51,637 nucleotides of DNA, taken from Nocardiopsis sp. MG754419 (lineage in GTDB: Bacteria > Actinomycetota > Actinomycetes > Streptosporangiales > Streptosporangiaceae). The position numbers were made by a program, and so were the translations under genes. Shown piece after piece: positions 16,192 to 24,582 of the stretch. Under the pieces are notes generated by a model. The model did no database searches and had not been told where the DNA came from. It saw nothing but the letters and a program-made list of their open reading frames with translations. The DNA lies in NCBI RefSeq assembly GCF_018207095.1, contig NZ_QOCZ01000030.1:1-51637 (forward strand), given 5' to 3'. Position 1 is the first letter of the stretch. Every line of letters begins with the position of its first letter.

Positions 16192-17259
16192 TCAGCCGGC
16201 GCAGCGGTCGGCGATGGCGGCGGCCATACGGGAGGTGGAGGCCCCACCGCCCAGGTCGGGTGTCACGTGCGGATCCCGTTCGACGGTCTCCACCGTCGCC
16301 TCCTCCATGATCCGCGCGGCCCTGGTCAGGGCCGCGTCCTCGTACCGCGCGCCCAGCCACTCCAGCAGCATCCGGGTGGAGGCGATCATCGCGTAGGGGT
16401 CGGCCACACCGCGCCCGGCGATGTCGGGCGCGGATCCGTGGGTGGCCTGGGCCATGGCCCAGCGGTCCCCGGCACTGAGCCCGGGCGCCAGCCCCAGCCC
16501 ACCCACCAAGCCGGCGGCCAGGTCGGAGAGGATGTCGCCGTACATGTTGGTGCACAGCACCACGTCGTACTCCTGGGGGCGCATCGCCAGGTGCAGGGCG
16601 AAGGTGTCGACCTGGTGGTCGTCCAGGCGGACGTCGGGGTACTCCCGGGCGACCTCCTCCACGGTGTCCATGAACAATCCGTCGGTCAGGGCGAAGACAC
16701 TGCGTTTGTGGATGGCGGTGACGTGTCCCCGCCGTGCTCGGGCGGCCTCGAACGCCCGGTGCGCGATCCGTTCGCTCTGGCGGCGGCTGATCACGCGCAC
16801 GCTGAACGCGTTGTGCTCGTTGGGCTGGAACTCGCCCGAACCCCGCATCATGTTCCGGTCGGGCTGGAACCCCTCGTTGTTCTCCCGCAGGACCAGCACG
16901 TCCACGTCCTGGTGCAGCGAGGGCACCCGGGCGAAGGAGCGCGCGGGACGGTGGTTGGCGTACAGGTCGAAGTGGCGACGGATGATCGGGTGGGGGTTCA
17001 CGGCCCGCTCGTCGTCGGGGTAGGCGGCGTGGCCGATGGGGCCGAGGACGAAGCCGTCGGTCTCGGCCAGCCGCTCCAGGGTTCCGGGGGGAAGGGTGTG
17101 GCCGGACTCGGTGTAGGCGCTCATCCCCAGGGGGACGGGGACGAACTCCACCCGGGGTCCCTCGGCCGCCGCGAGCGCGGCCTCGGCCACGCGCACCGCC
17201 TCCGGGACGATCTCCGGGCCGATACCGTCGCCCTCCATCACGGCGATCGTGTAGGTCAT
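16192..17259 (-). CDS. Isocitrate/isopropylmalate dehydrogenase-family enzyme
   Basis: A 355-residue beta-decarboxylating dehydrogenase. GDGIGPEIV at the N-terminus, RENNEGF (near residue 122), the TAIHKRS block (near 180), NMYGDILSDLAAGL (near 238) and HGSAPDIAGRGVADP (near 272) define the family. These enzymes oxidise and decarboxylate 2-hydroxy-3-carboxy acids such as isocitrate, isopropylmalate or tartrate. No leuCD neighbours are present and the gene sits among prpD-like and transporter genes, so a catabolic substrate is more likely than leucine synthesis. It starts in an ATGA overlap with the AbrB-family gene. Confidence 0.88.
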   Translation of the reverse strand: MTYTIAVMEGDGIGPEIVPEAVRVAEAALAAAEGPRVEFVPVPLGMSAYTESGHTLPPGTLERLAETDGFVLGPIGHAAYPDDERAVNPHPIIRRHFDLYANHRPARSFARVPSLHQDVDVLVLRENNEGFQPDRNMMRGSGEFQPNEHNAFSVRVISRRQSERIAHRAFEAARARRGHVTAIHKRSVFALTDGLFMDTVEEVAREYPDVRLDDHQVDTFALHLAMRPQEYDVVLCTNMYGDILSDLAAGLVGGLGLAPGLSAGDRWAMAQATHGSAPDIAGRGVADPYAMIASTRMLLEWLGARYEDAALTRAARIMEEATVETVERDPHVTPDLGGGASTSRMAAAIADRCAG

Positions 17260-18365
17260 GTCGTGCTCCCTGCGTTCGGGGGGTCCCTGTCGAACAGCCA
17301 GATCCAGAAGGGCATCAGCGCGTTGACCGCGACCTGGCGGACGGTCTGCGCGAGGACGACGACGTGCAGGTCGGCGTCGACGGCGGCGGCCACGACCACC
17401 ATCTCCGGCGCCCCGCCCGGGGCGACGATGAGGAGACAGGTCATGAACGACCACGGGGTCAGCGGGGTCATCACGGCGGCCAGGACCACGGCCAGCAGGA
17501 AGGTGCCGGCCACCCCCAGCAGCCCGCCCACGACCTGGCGTGCCGAGTGGCGCGCCCGCTGGGCCAGGTACTCGCCGACCGTCAGGCCGAGGAAGACCTG
17601 CCCCACGACCTCCTGGAGGAAGGGCACCTGGAGGAAGCGCAGGTCCACACCGGACACACGCAGTGCGACGGTGAGCACGATGGCGGCGAACATCGGGCCG
17701 AGCAGGGCCGGGACCGGAACCCGGAGCCGGCGCGCGGCCATCGCCGACAACGGGGCGAGCGCCAGCAGCACCAGCCAGAACACCCAGCCGCCCAACCCCG
17801 AGGGCCCGTGGAACAGCTCGGTCACGGGGGCCTCGGACACCTCGCCCAGGAACGGGGCGAGAAGAGGGACCGCGCAGATCACCACGGTCAGGCGCGAGGC
17901 CTGGATCATGGCGATCAGGGTGGGCGGTCGTCCGTGTTCCACGGCCACCGACGGCATGATCGCCAGCCCGCCCGGCAGGGTGGCCAGACCGGCGGTGAGC
18001 CGATCGGTCCCGGTCCAGCGGGCGTACAGACGTGCCACGACGACCGAACCGACGAGGATCGCCAGGATGCCGAGGAAGACCGCGGGCAACTGCGTGGCGG
18101 TCCCGGTGAAGTCCTGCACGGCCAGCGCCGGCCCCAGGGCGGCGCCGACCAGCGCCTGCCCCAGGGTGCGGACCCCGCGGCTGGGCTCGGCGCGCCGTCC
18201 TGCCCGGCGCATCGACCGGCACACCAGCCAACCGGCGGCGATACCCGCGATCACCCAGACGATCGCCATGCCGGTGGCCGCGAAGGCGATGGTGCCCAGC
18301 ACCGCCGCCGTCGCGATCTCCCACCACAGGAGTGAGCGGGGCCGTGCCTCGGGGTCGGGTGTCAC
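17256..18365 (-). CDS. AbrB-family integral membrane protein (PF05145 type)
   Basis: A 369-residue membrane protein with about ten hydrophobic segments and an internal duplication: the pattern LPGGLAIMPSVAVEHG in the first half is echoed by IVAPGGAPEMVVVAAAVDAD in the second. This matches the AbrB membrane family, often mislabelled ammonia monooxygenase; these genes often lie near organic-acid catabolic genes and are probably transporters, but function is not established. The start is a GTG in a GTGA overlap with the upstream prpD-like gene, and the stop is in an ATGA overlap with the dehydrogenase, so the whole operon is translationally coupled. Confidence 0.82.
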   Translation of the reverse strand: MTPDPEARPRSLLWWEIATAAVLGTIAFAATGMAIVWVIAGIAAGWLVCRSMRRAGRRAEPSRGVRTLGQALVGAALGPALAVQDFTGTATQLPAVFLGILAILVGSVVVARLYARWTGTDRLTAGLATLPGGLAIMPSVAVEHGRPPTLIAMIQASRLTVVICAVPLLAPFLGEVSEAPVTELFHGPSGLGGWVFWLVLLALAPLSAMAARRLRVPVPALLGPMFAAIVLTVALRVSGVDLRFLQVPFLQEVVGQVFLGLTVGEYLAQRARHSARQVVGGLLGVAGTFLLAVVLAAVMTPLTPWSFMTCLLIVAPGGAPEMVVVAAAVDADLHVVVLAQTVRQVAVNALMPFWIWLFDRDPPNAGSTT

Positions 18366-19714
18366 CGGGAGGCCAGGGCGGCTCGACCGATCTCGGTCAC
18401 CCGGGACACGTCCTCCAGCTTCTCCAGTCCGAACACGGTGTCCACGAACTCCTCGTGGGCGTCCCCCAGGACGGGAGCGGCCAGTGCCCGGGCCTTGTCC
18501 CGCACCTGGGCGGCGTCCAGCCTCCGGGCGCCGTCCACCGTGCGCTCCAGGACGGTGCCCTCCTCGGTCACGATCCGGGCGCGCACGGCGTACCGGCCCA
18601 GCCCGGGGTCGGGGTTCAGGGTGCAGCGCTCACGTACCACGGCCAGTGCGGGGTCCACGGCCGCGGCGTCGGTGAAGTCCTCCGGGCCACCGCCGTCGCG
18701 CACCAGTCCGACGGCGAAGCAGTGCACGGCGCTGAACTTGGACTCCAGACCGTCGGTCGGGGAGAGCCGACCCATGACGGAGGGCACGAGCGGATGCACG
18801 TCCAACCGCACCTCGGACACCGCCCGGTCCGCGCCCGTTTCGGCGCGAAGCTCGCGGGCGAGGTCGATGATCGGGTGGCTCACCACGCCGCAGGCGTAGG
18901 GCTTGATCTCGTTGGACTCCAGTTCCCAGAGGGACCCCAGTCCGTTGGTGAGCAGCGAGGCGTCGGTGTCCTGAATCCCCTCCACTCCCGGGCGCAGCAG
19001 GGCGAGCAGCCCGCGCCGGCCCTCCAGCGGTGCCGCCGGTCCGTCCAGACCCGCCCGCGCGAACAGCGCCGCCTCCACGCCCTGGGAGGCGGCCTTGCCC
19101 GGGTGCAACGGCTTGGTCATGGTGCCCAGGGCCTCCAACAGGCCGGACGACTGGGTGGCCGCGAAACCGAGGGCGTGCCGCAGTTGGCGCGGGCTCAGTC
19201 CCAGGGTCCGTCCGGCGGCCACGGCGGCGCCCACACCACCGACGACCCCGGTCATGTGCCAACCGCGTTCCATCGCGTGCGGGGTCAGGGCCAGCCCCAG
19301 GCGCAGCGCCACCTCCGTGCCGACGGCCACGGCGGTCAGCACCTCGCGTCCGCTCGCGCCGGAGATCTGGGCGCCGGCCAGGGCGGCGGGAACGATCGGC
19401 GCACCGGGGTGGACCACCGTGGAGGGGTGGGTGTCGTCGTAGTCCTCGACGTGCGCGGCGAGGCCGTGGACCAACGCGGCCCAGGTCGGGGTGAGGCTCT
19501 CGGAGCGTCCCAACACGGGGACCCGCGGGCCCGCGCCCAGCGCGGCCAGGGCCCGGACCGTGCGGTCCACCGCCGGGTGGGCGGCGCCCCCGGCGGCCAG
19601 GGCGAGCACGTTGCCCGTCGTGGCGGTCGCCGCCTCGCGCGCGCCGGAGGCCAGACGCTCCCACTCGGAGCCGAGCGCGAACTCGACGAGCTGTTCGGTG
19701 ATGGTGTTCGTCAT
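18362..19714 (-). CDS. MmgE/PrpD-family protein A
   Basis: A 450-residue member of the family that includes 2-methylcitrate dehydratase, cis-aconitate decarboxylase and iminodisuccinate epimerase. The acidic/His block YDDTHPSTVVHPGAP (near residue 92), the GWHMTGVVG block and TKPLHPGKAASQGV (near 205) with its Lys are present in family order, so the active site looks intact. The ATG shares ATGA with the stop of the upstream homologue (protein B). The two adjacent copies resemble each other clearly but are not near-identical, so they could be isoenzymes or a heteromer. The reaction could be dehydration, decarboxylation or epimerisation of a polycarboxylate; sequence does not decide. Confidence 0.88.
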   Translation of the reverse strand: MTNTITEQLVEFALGSEWERLASGAREAATATTGNVLALAAGGAAHPAVDRTVRALAALGAGPRVPVLGRSESLTPTWAALVHGLAAHVEDYDDTHPSTVVHPGAPIVPAALAGAQISGASGREVLTAVAVGTEVALRLGLALTPHAMERGWHMTGVVGGVGAAVAAGRTLGLSPRQLRHALGFAATQSSGLLEALGTMTKPLHPGKAASQGVEAALFARAGLDGPAAPLEGRRGLLALLRPGVEGIQDTDASLLTNGLGSLWELESNEIKPYACGVVSHPIIDLARELRAETGADRAVSEVRLDVHPLVPSVMGRLSPTDGLESKFSAVHCFAVGLVRDGGGPEDFTDAAAVDPALAVVRERCTLNPDPGLGRYAVRARIVTEEGTVLERTVDGARRLDAAQVRDKARALAAPVLGDAHEEFVDTVFGLEKLEDVSRVTEIGRAALASR

Positions 19715-21108
19715 GCGGTGGCTCCCTCGACCCGGGCCGGTGCGAAGTGGTCCGCGAGCGTGGGGGACCGGTCCAGCCCCCACGCCGATTCGAGCATGTC
19801 CCCGGCCCGCTCGCCGAGCACCGGGCCGGTCAGCGCCAGCGACTTGGCGGCGAGTTCCTCGTCGGTCAACGGACGCGCGTTGCTGCCGCGGGCGTGACGC
19901 ACGTGCTCGACGAGTTCGGTGCCGTCCGACAATCGGACCCGCACGGTGGCCTCGTCCCGCGCGCAGTCGGGGTCGGGGGACAGGGTGGTGGCCGCGCGCA
20001 GGTCCCGCACGTCCGTGGCGGTGACGCGTGCGTCCGCGTACTGGGGCAGACCCACGGTTGCGTCGAGCAGACCGGCGGCGACGCCGTGCACCGTGCTGAA
20101 CTTGGCCCGCAGACCGTTCTCCGGCTGGGGGTTGCCGGTCAGCTCCACGACCAGCGGGTGGCAGAGCACGTCCGCCGAGACCACGTCCCGTCCCTGGAGG
20201 CGAGGGGCGAGCGCGACGGCGGCGTCGATCGCCGGGTGGGACACGATCCCGCAGGGGTAGGGCTTGTAGGCGTTGTCGCAGGACTCCCACCGCACGCCGA
20301 TGTCGCGCAGTACGTCCTCGGGGTCGGCGGCGGGGGAGAAGACGGCGAAGAGCCCCTGCCGCCCTTCGAGAGCGGTGGTGGGGGAGGTGAGTTCCTGCTC
20401 CGCCAGGAGGGCGGCCAGAACGCCGTTGGCTCCGGCCTTGCCCGCGTTGAAGGGCTTGACGGAACTGCCGAAGCCCTCCCTGTGCCCGACGGTCTGGGAG
20501 ACGGCCAGACCCACGGCGCGGGCCAGACCGGGTCGGTCCAGGCCGAGGAGCAGACCGGCGGTCACCGCGGCGCCGATCACCCCGCAGGTCCCGGTGATGT
20601 GCCAGCCCTCGTCGTAGTGGGAGGGGGTCAGGGCGACACCGACGCGGAGCTGGGCCTCGATCCCCAAGGCGAAGGCGTGCAGGACCTCCGCGCCGCTGGA
20701 GCCGTGTCGGCCGCCGATGGCCAGGGCCGCGCCCAGGCAGGCGGCACCGGGGTGGATGACCGTGGCCAGGTGGGTGTCGTCGAAGTCCTCGATGTGGGCG
20801 GCGGTGCCGGTGACCAGCGCGATCCCGTAGACGTCGGAGCGCTCGGAGCGGGCCAGGAACGGCAGGCCCTCGGCTCCGGACCCTCCGTGGACGGAGACCA
20901 TCGCGTCCACGATCGGGTGTCGCGCGGCCCCGATCGCGGTGTGCACCACGTTGACCCAGCTGCGCCGGGACTCGGCCAGGACCTCCTCGGGGACGGCGCG
21001 GTCCTGGTACAGACCGTGGAGCGTGTCGGTGAACCGGCGTGTGATGTCGGTGCGTGGAGCGCGGTCTTTGTCGCGCATCGTGGAATCAATGACCATGATT
21101 CGGGACAT
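19711..21108 (-). CDS. MmgE/PrpD-family protein B
   Basis: A 465-residue PrpD-family protein, first gene of the minus-strand operon. It has FDDTHLATVIHPGAA, GWHITGTCGVIGAA and VKPFNAGKAGANGVLAALLA, the same landmarks as protein A. Three in-frame ATGs compete (21108, 21096, 21078); I chose 21108, which has GGCGG about 6 bases upstream, but the first 15 residues are not conserved-looking and the start may be one of the later ones. The gene is divergent from tctC across only 130 bases, so transporter and operon are likely co-regulated. Substrate unknown. Confidence 0.86.
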   Translation of the reverse strand: MSRIMVIDSTMRDKDRAPRTDITRRFTDTLHGLYQDRAVPEEVLAESRRSWVNVVHTAIGAARHPIVDAMVSVHGGSGAEGLPFLARSERSDVYGIALVTGTAAHIEDFDDTHLATVIHPGAACLGAALAIGGRHGSSGAEVLHAFALGIEAQLRVGVALTPSHYDEGWHITGTCGVIGAAVTAGLLLGLDRPGLARAVGLAVSQTVGHREGFGSSVKPFNAGKAGANGVLAALLAEQELTSPTTALEGRQGLFAVFSPAADPEDVLRDIGVRWESCDNAYKPYPCGIVSHPAIDAAVALAPRLQGRDVVSADVLCHPLVVELTGNPQPENGLRAKFSTVHGVAAGLLDATVGLPQYADARVTATDVRDLRAATTLSPDPDCARDEATVRVRLSDGTELVEHVRHARGSNARPLTDEELAAKSLALTGPVLGERAGDMLESAWGLDRSPTLADHFAPARVEGATA

Positions 21109-21155
21109 TAGATTCCGCCGTAACGTTCCGTCAACCCCCGAAATAATCCGGTACA

Positions 21156-21171
21156 ACCTGTTGACACAGGT
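21156..21171. promoter_or_regulatory. Palindrome overlapping a -35-like TTGACA between prpD-like operon and tctC
   Basis: ACCTGT-TGAC-ACAGGT is a perfect inverted repeat; it contains TTGACA (21161-21166), a consensus -35 for the plus strand. A -10 could be CACAGT at 18-base spacing, which is weak. A repressor bound here would block tctCBA and lies in the shared 130-base divergent region. Confidence 0.5.
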
Positions 21172-21238
21172 GAGTGACGTTAAGCACAGTGGGGCAACCT
21201 TCGGGAAACACATCCAACATATGGAACAGGTGTTTGCT

Positions 21239-22270
21239 ATGAGTCACCACCCAGGCCCTCGGTGGGTCGCCCCCTTCGCTCTCGGCTCCGCGGTCCTCCT
21301 GGCCGTCAGCGGTTGTGGTGGCGGCGGTGCCGGGGCCGAGGACGGGGGGATGGACGACTTCGCCGGACAGTCCCTCCGCATCATCGTCCCCACCGCCGTG
21401 GGCGGCGGTTTCGACACCACGATCCGCCAGGTCCAGGGCGCGCTGGAGGACCGCCTCAGCGCTCGGATCACCGTCGAGAACATGGAGGGCGCCGCCACGG
21501 CGATCGGCACGCAGAGCGCGGCCGGATCCGACGGCGACTGCCTCACCCTCATGGTCCAGGGCGTCCCCCACCTGCAGTTCTCCTACCTCACCCAGGATGT
21601 GGACTACACCCTCGACGACTTCGCCCCCGTCGGCGGCATGAGCATCGAACCCGGCGTGATCCGGGTGAAGAACGACGCCCCCTGGGAGAGCATCGAGGAG
21701 TTCGTCGAGGACGCCCAAGAGCGACCCGGCGAGATCCGCATCAGCGTCAGCCTCCGCACCAGCAACAACTACGTGGGACTGCGCGACATCGAGGAGGCCA
21801 CCGGGGCCGAGTTCAACATCATCTCCTACGACGGCGGCGGCCCCTCGCGCACCGCCCTCATCTCGGGTGAGGTCGACGCCACCCACGCCGGGGCCTTCAA
21901 CAGCCTCGGCATCGAGGACGAGACCCGCGTCCTCACCGTGCAGGCCCCGGAGAACCTCTGGCCCGACGAGACCGACGGCGTCCCCCCGATCGCCGAGGCG
22001 TTGGACGCCGAGATCGCCGAGAGCGCCTCCAACTACACCCTCTGGGCCCCCGCCGGGTGCGCCGAGGACTTCCCCCAGCGCTACCAGGCGCTCGTCGACG
22101 TGCTCCCCGACGCGCTGGAGGACACCGACTACCTCTCCGACCTGGAGTCCCTCAACGAGGTCACCAAGGTCGCCCACCTGACACCGGACGAGTTGCGGGA
22201 ACTGGCCGAGTTCAACGAGGAACAGATCCAGGCCATCCTCGACGAGTCCCCCGACGCCTTCACGGAGTGA
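21239..22270 (+). CDS. tctC: Tripartite tricarboxylate transporter substrate-binding lipoprotein (TctC)
   Basis: A 343-residue Bug/TctC-type receptor. A signal sequence ends in the lipobox VSGC near residue 26, followed by a Gly-rich linker, so it should be lipid-anchored. RIIVPTAVGGGFDTTIR is the characteristic first strand and glycine loop of TctC proteins, and the ISYDGGGPSRTALISGEVDA region is the second conserved block. The ATG at 21239 has AGGTG 8 bases upstream; an in-frame ATG at 21221 lacks a site. First gene of tctCBA. TctC proteins bind citrate, tricarballylate, terephthalate and other carboxylates; the ligand here is presumably a substrate of the PrpD-type enzymes around it. Confidence 0.93.
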   Translation: MSHHPGPRWVAPFALGSAVLLAVSGCGGGGAGAEDGGMDDFAGQSLRIIVPTAVGGGFDTTIRQVQGALEDRLSARITVENMEGAATAIGTQSAAGSDGDCLTLMVQGVPHLQFSYLTQDVDYTLDDFAPVGGMSIEPGVIRVKNDAPWESIEEFVEDAQERPGEIRISVSLRTSNNYVGLRDIEEATGAEFNIISYDGGGPSRTALISGEVDATHAGAFNSLGIEDETRVLTVQAPENLWPDETDGVPPIAEALDAEIAESASNYTLWAPAGCAEDFPQRYQALVDVLPDALEDTDYLSDLESLNEVTKVAHLTPDELRELAEFNEEQIQAILDESPDAFTE

Positions 22271-22296
22271 CCGTGCTAGCGCGGAAGGAGGGCTTC

Positions 22297-22842
22297 ATGC
22301 CTGTCACCGGAGCCATCGGGAACGGCGGTCGCCTCGCCTGGCGAGCACTGCCGGCCCTGCTCCCCCTCACGCTCGGTGCCGTGTTCCTGACCCAGGTCGG
22401 AACGCTGCACGGGCCCGAGGCGGTCTACCCCGCCGTGCTCGCGGCGGTGCTCTTCGCGGTCAGCGGATACAACCTGGTCCGCGAGCTGTTCCGACGCCCC
22501 GCGGTCCCGGTGGCCGCGACACCGTCCACGAGTCCGTCGACCACGGACCCCTCCGCCGGAACGACCGACGACACCGGAGACGACGCGAGCGCCGAGGAGC
22601 CCGACCGCCTCACCGCGGGCCGCCCGCTGGCCGTCATCGCCCTGCTCGTGGTCACCCTCTCCCTCATCACCCCGCTCGGTTTCTTCACAGTGATCCCCGT
22701 GCTCGTCATCGGGGCCCTGGCCATCACCGGCGTGCGGCGCCCGCTGCCGCTCGTCGTCGGCGGACTCTGCATCTGGGCCAGCGCCTACGTCGTCTTCGGC
22801 CTCCTCCTGGACGTGCCGTTGCCGAGCGGGATGTGGTGGTAG
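22297..22842 (+). CDS. tctB: Tripartite tricarboxylate transporter small membrane subunit (TctB)
   Basis: A 181-residue protein with four membrane segments, placed between tctC and tctA as usual. Segments lie at about 18-33, 44-60, 107-128 and 135-175; between the second and third is a Ser/Thr/Asp-rich hydrophilic loop (about residues 70-102). I chose the ATG at 22297, with GGAGG 6 bases upstream; in-frame GTGs at 22267 and 22273 would extend it without a better site. TctB is required for transport but its precise role in the complex is not well defined. It ends 3 bases before tctA. Confidence 0.88.
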   Translation: MPVTGAIGNGGRLAWRALPALLPLTLGAVFLTQVGTLHGPEAVYPAVLAAVLFAVSGYNLVRELFRRPAVPVAATPSTSPSTTDPSAGTTDDTGDDASAEEPDRLTAGRPLAVIALLVVTLSLITPLGFFTVIPVLVIGALAITGVRRPLPLVVGGLCIWASAYVVFGLLLDVPLPSGMWW

Positions 22843-22845
22843 ACC

Positions 22846-24582
22846 ATGGATTTCGCACCCATCGGCGCCGGCATGGCGATGCTCTTCCAACCGGACGCCC
22901 TTCTGTGGCTGGTGGCCGGCCTGTGCCTCGGCTTCATGGTCGGCGTGCTGCCCGGACTGAGCACCTCCAACACCGCGGCGCTCCTGCTCCCCTTCGCCAT
23001 CGGACTCCCCACCGAGAACTCGCTGATCCTCATCGTCAGCATCTACGCCGGATCCCAGTTCGGCGCCGCGGTCCCGGCCATCCTCATGAACGTCCCCGGG
23101 GAGGCCGGCTCGGCCGTCACCGCACTGGACGGCTACGCCATGACCCGCAAGGGCAAGGCCGGACTGGCCGTGGGGGTGGCCCGTGCGGCCTCCTCCATCG
23201 GTGGCACCGCGAGCGGTCTCGTCGTGTTGTTCCTCCTCGGACCGCTCGCCGTGGTCGCCCTGTCCTTCAACGCCCGCGAGATGCTCGTCGTCATCCTGCT
23301 CGGATTCGTCGTCGCCTCCTCGCTCATGGGGGACACCGTCCGCAAGGGCCTCATGGTGGGCGTGCTCGGACTCGTCCTGGCCACCGTCGGCGCCAGCCCG
23401 CTGACCGGCCAGAACCGCTTCACGTTCGGCACACTCGAGCTCTACGACGGCATCGCGTTCATCCCGGTGCTCATCGGGCTCTTCGCGGTCAGCGAGATGC
23501 TCTACCTCGCGGCGCGCTCGCGCCACGCCCGTAAGAAGGGCCGGATCTCCTACGGTTCCAAGATCCGTGAGGAGGTCGGCGACGCCGTCAAGGGCGCCAG
23601 GGAGACCGTGCGCTACCCGGGCACGCTCGGCCAGTCCAGTCTCATCGGCATCATCATCGGGCTGGTCCCCGGCGCCGGCACCACCATCGCCAACTTCGTC
23701 AGCTACTCGTTCGCCAAGCGCCGCTCCCGCAACGGGCGCAAGTTCGGCACCGGTCACCCCGAGGGCGTCATCGCCTCGGAGGCCTGCGACAACTCCGTCG
23801 CCAGCGCCACCCTCGTGCCGACCCTGACCCTGGGTATCCCCGGCAGCGCCACCATGGCCGTCGTCCTGGCCTTTCTCTACGTCCAGGGCATCCAACCCGG
23901 CCCCCGCATCCTGGTCACCCACCCCGGTGAGGCCTACGCCGCGGTCCTGGCGATGATCGTGGCCAGCCTGCTCATCTTCCCGTTGGGCATCCTGCTGGCC
24001 AGCCCGCTGGCGCTCATCACCCGCGTGCCGTTCGGCTACCTCATCGCCACCATCCTCATGATCGCGCTGGCCGGCGCCTTCGCGGTCCGGTTCTCGATGT
24101 TCGACGTCGGGCTGGCCATCGCCTTCGGTGTCCTGGGCCTGGTGCTCCGATTGAACGGCTATCCGGTGATCCCGCTCATCCTGGGACTGATCCTGGGGCC
24201 GCTCGCGGAGGAGAACCTCATGCGGTCGCTGGCCCTGGGCAACAACAGCGTCGCCTACTTCTTCGGTTCCCCCACGGCCATCGTCCTGTGGTGCGTCCTC
24301 GGAGTGTCCGTGGTCTACCTGCTCCTGCGCTCGCGCAAGGAGAAGGCCCAGAGCCGGGACGAGAGCGACGGTCCCGGTGACGGCGGCGCCGACCGGGAGG
24401 GCACCGACCCCGACGGTGGTGTTCCGCCCGCCCGGGAGACCGCCAACGACGACACGGCCGGCGGCGACCTCCGGCCCACGGAGGGACCACCCGGCGACGG
24501 GGGCTCTCCGGATCCGGCACCCCACTCACGCAACGAGAAGGAGTCCGCCGATGGCGAGCACAGCCGTCCCCGACGCCACTGA
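22846..24582 (+). CDS. tctA: Tripartite tricarboxylate transporter large permease (TctA)
   Basis: A 578-residue permease with about 10-12 membrane segments. The family motif GVLPGLSTSNTAALLLPFA (near residue 32) and its second-half counterpart GLVPGAGTTIANF (near 270), with the intervening GAGSA-like GEAGSA block, are present. Typical TctA proteins are about 500 residues; this one carries an extra, acidic, Pro/Gly-rich tail of about 80 residues after SRKEK that overlaps the next gene by 32 bases. The tail looks disordered and may have arisen by read-through into what was intergenic sequence. Confidence 0.93.
   Translation: MDFAPIGAGMAMLFQPDALLWLVAGLCLGFMVGVLPGLSTSNTAALLLPFAIGLPTENSLILIVSIYAGSQFGAAVPAILMNVPGEAGSAVTALDGYAMTRKGKAGLAVGVARAASSIGGTASGLVVLFLLGPLAVVALSFNAREMLVVILLGFVVASSLMGDTVRKGLMVGVLGLVLATVGASPLTGQNRFTFGTLELYDGIAFIPVLIGLFAVSEMLYLAARSRHARKKGRISYGSKIREEVGDAVKGARETVRYPGTLGQSSLIGIIIGLVPGAGTTIANFVSYSFAKRRSRNGRKFGTGHPEGVIASEACDNSVASATLVPTLTLGIPGSATMAVVLAFLYVQGIQPGPRILVTHPGEAYAAVLAMIVASLLIFPLGILLASPLALITRVPFGYLIATILMIALAGAFAVRFSMFDVGLAIAFGVLGLVLRLNGYPVIPLILGLILGPLAEENLMRSLALGNNSVAYFFGSPTAIVLWCVLGVSVVYLLLRSRKEKAQSRDESDGPGDGGADREGTDPDGGVPPARETANDDTAGGDLRPTEGPPGDGGSPDPAPHSRNEKESADGEHSRPRRH

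Noticed and set aside
22276..24525. Very long open frame on the minus strand opposite tctBA (and similar long antisense frames opposite most genes)
   Set aside because: Antisense frames stay open because of the high GC third positions of the real genes; the translations are low-complexity Gly/Asp/His/Arg-rich with no domain.
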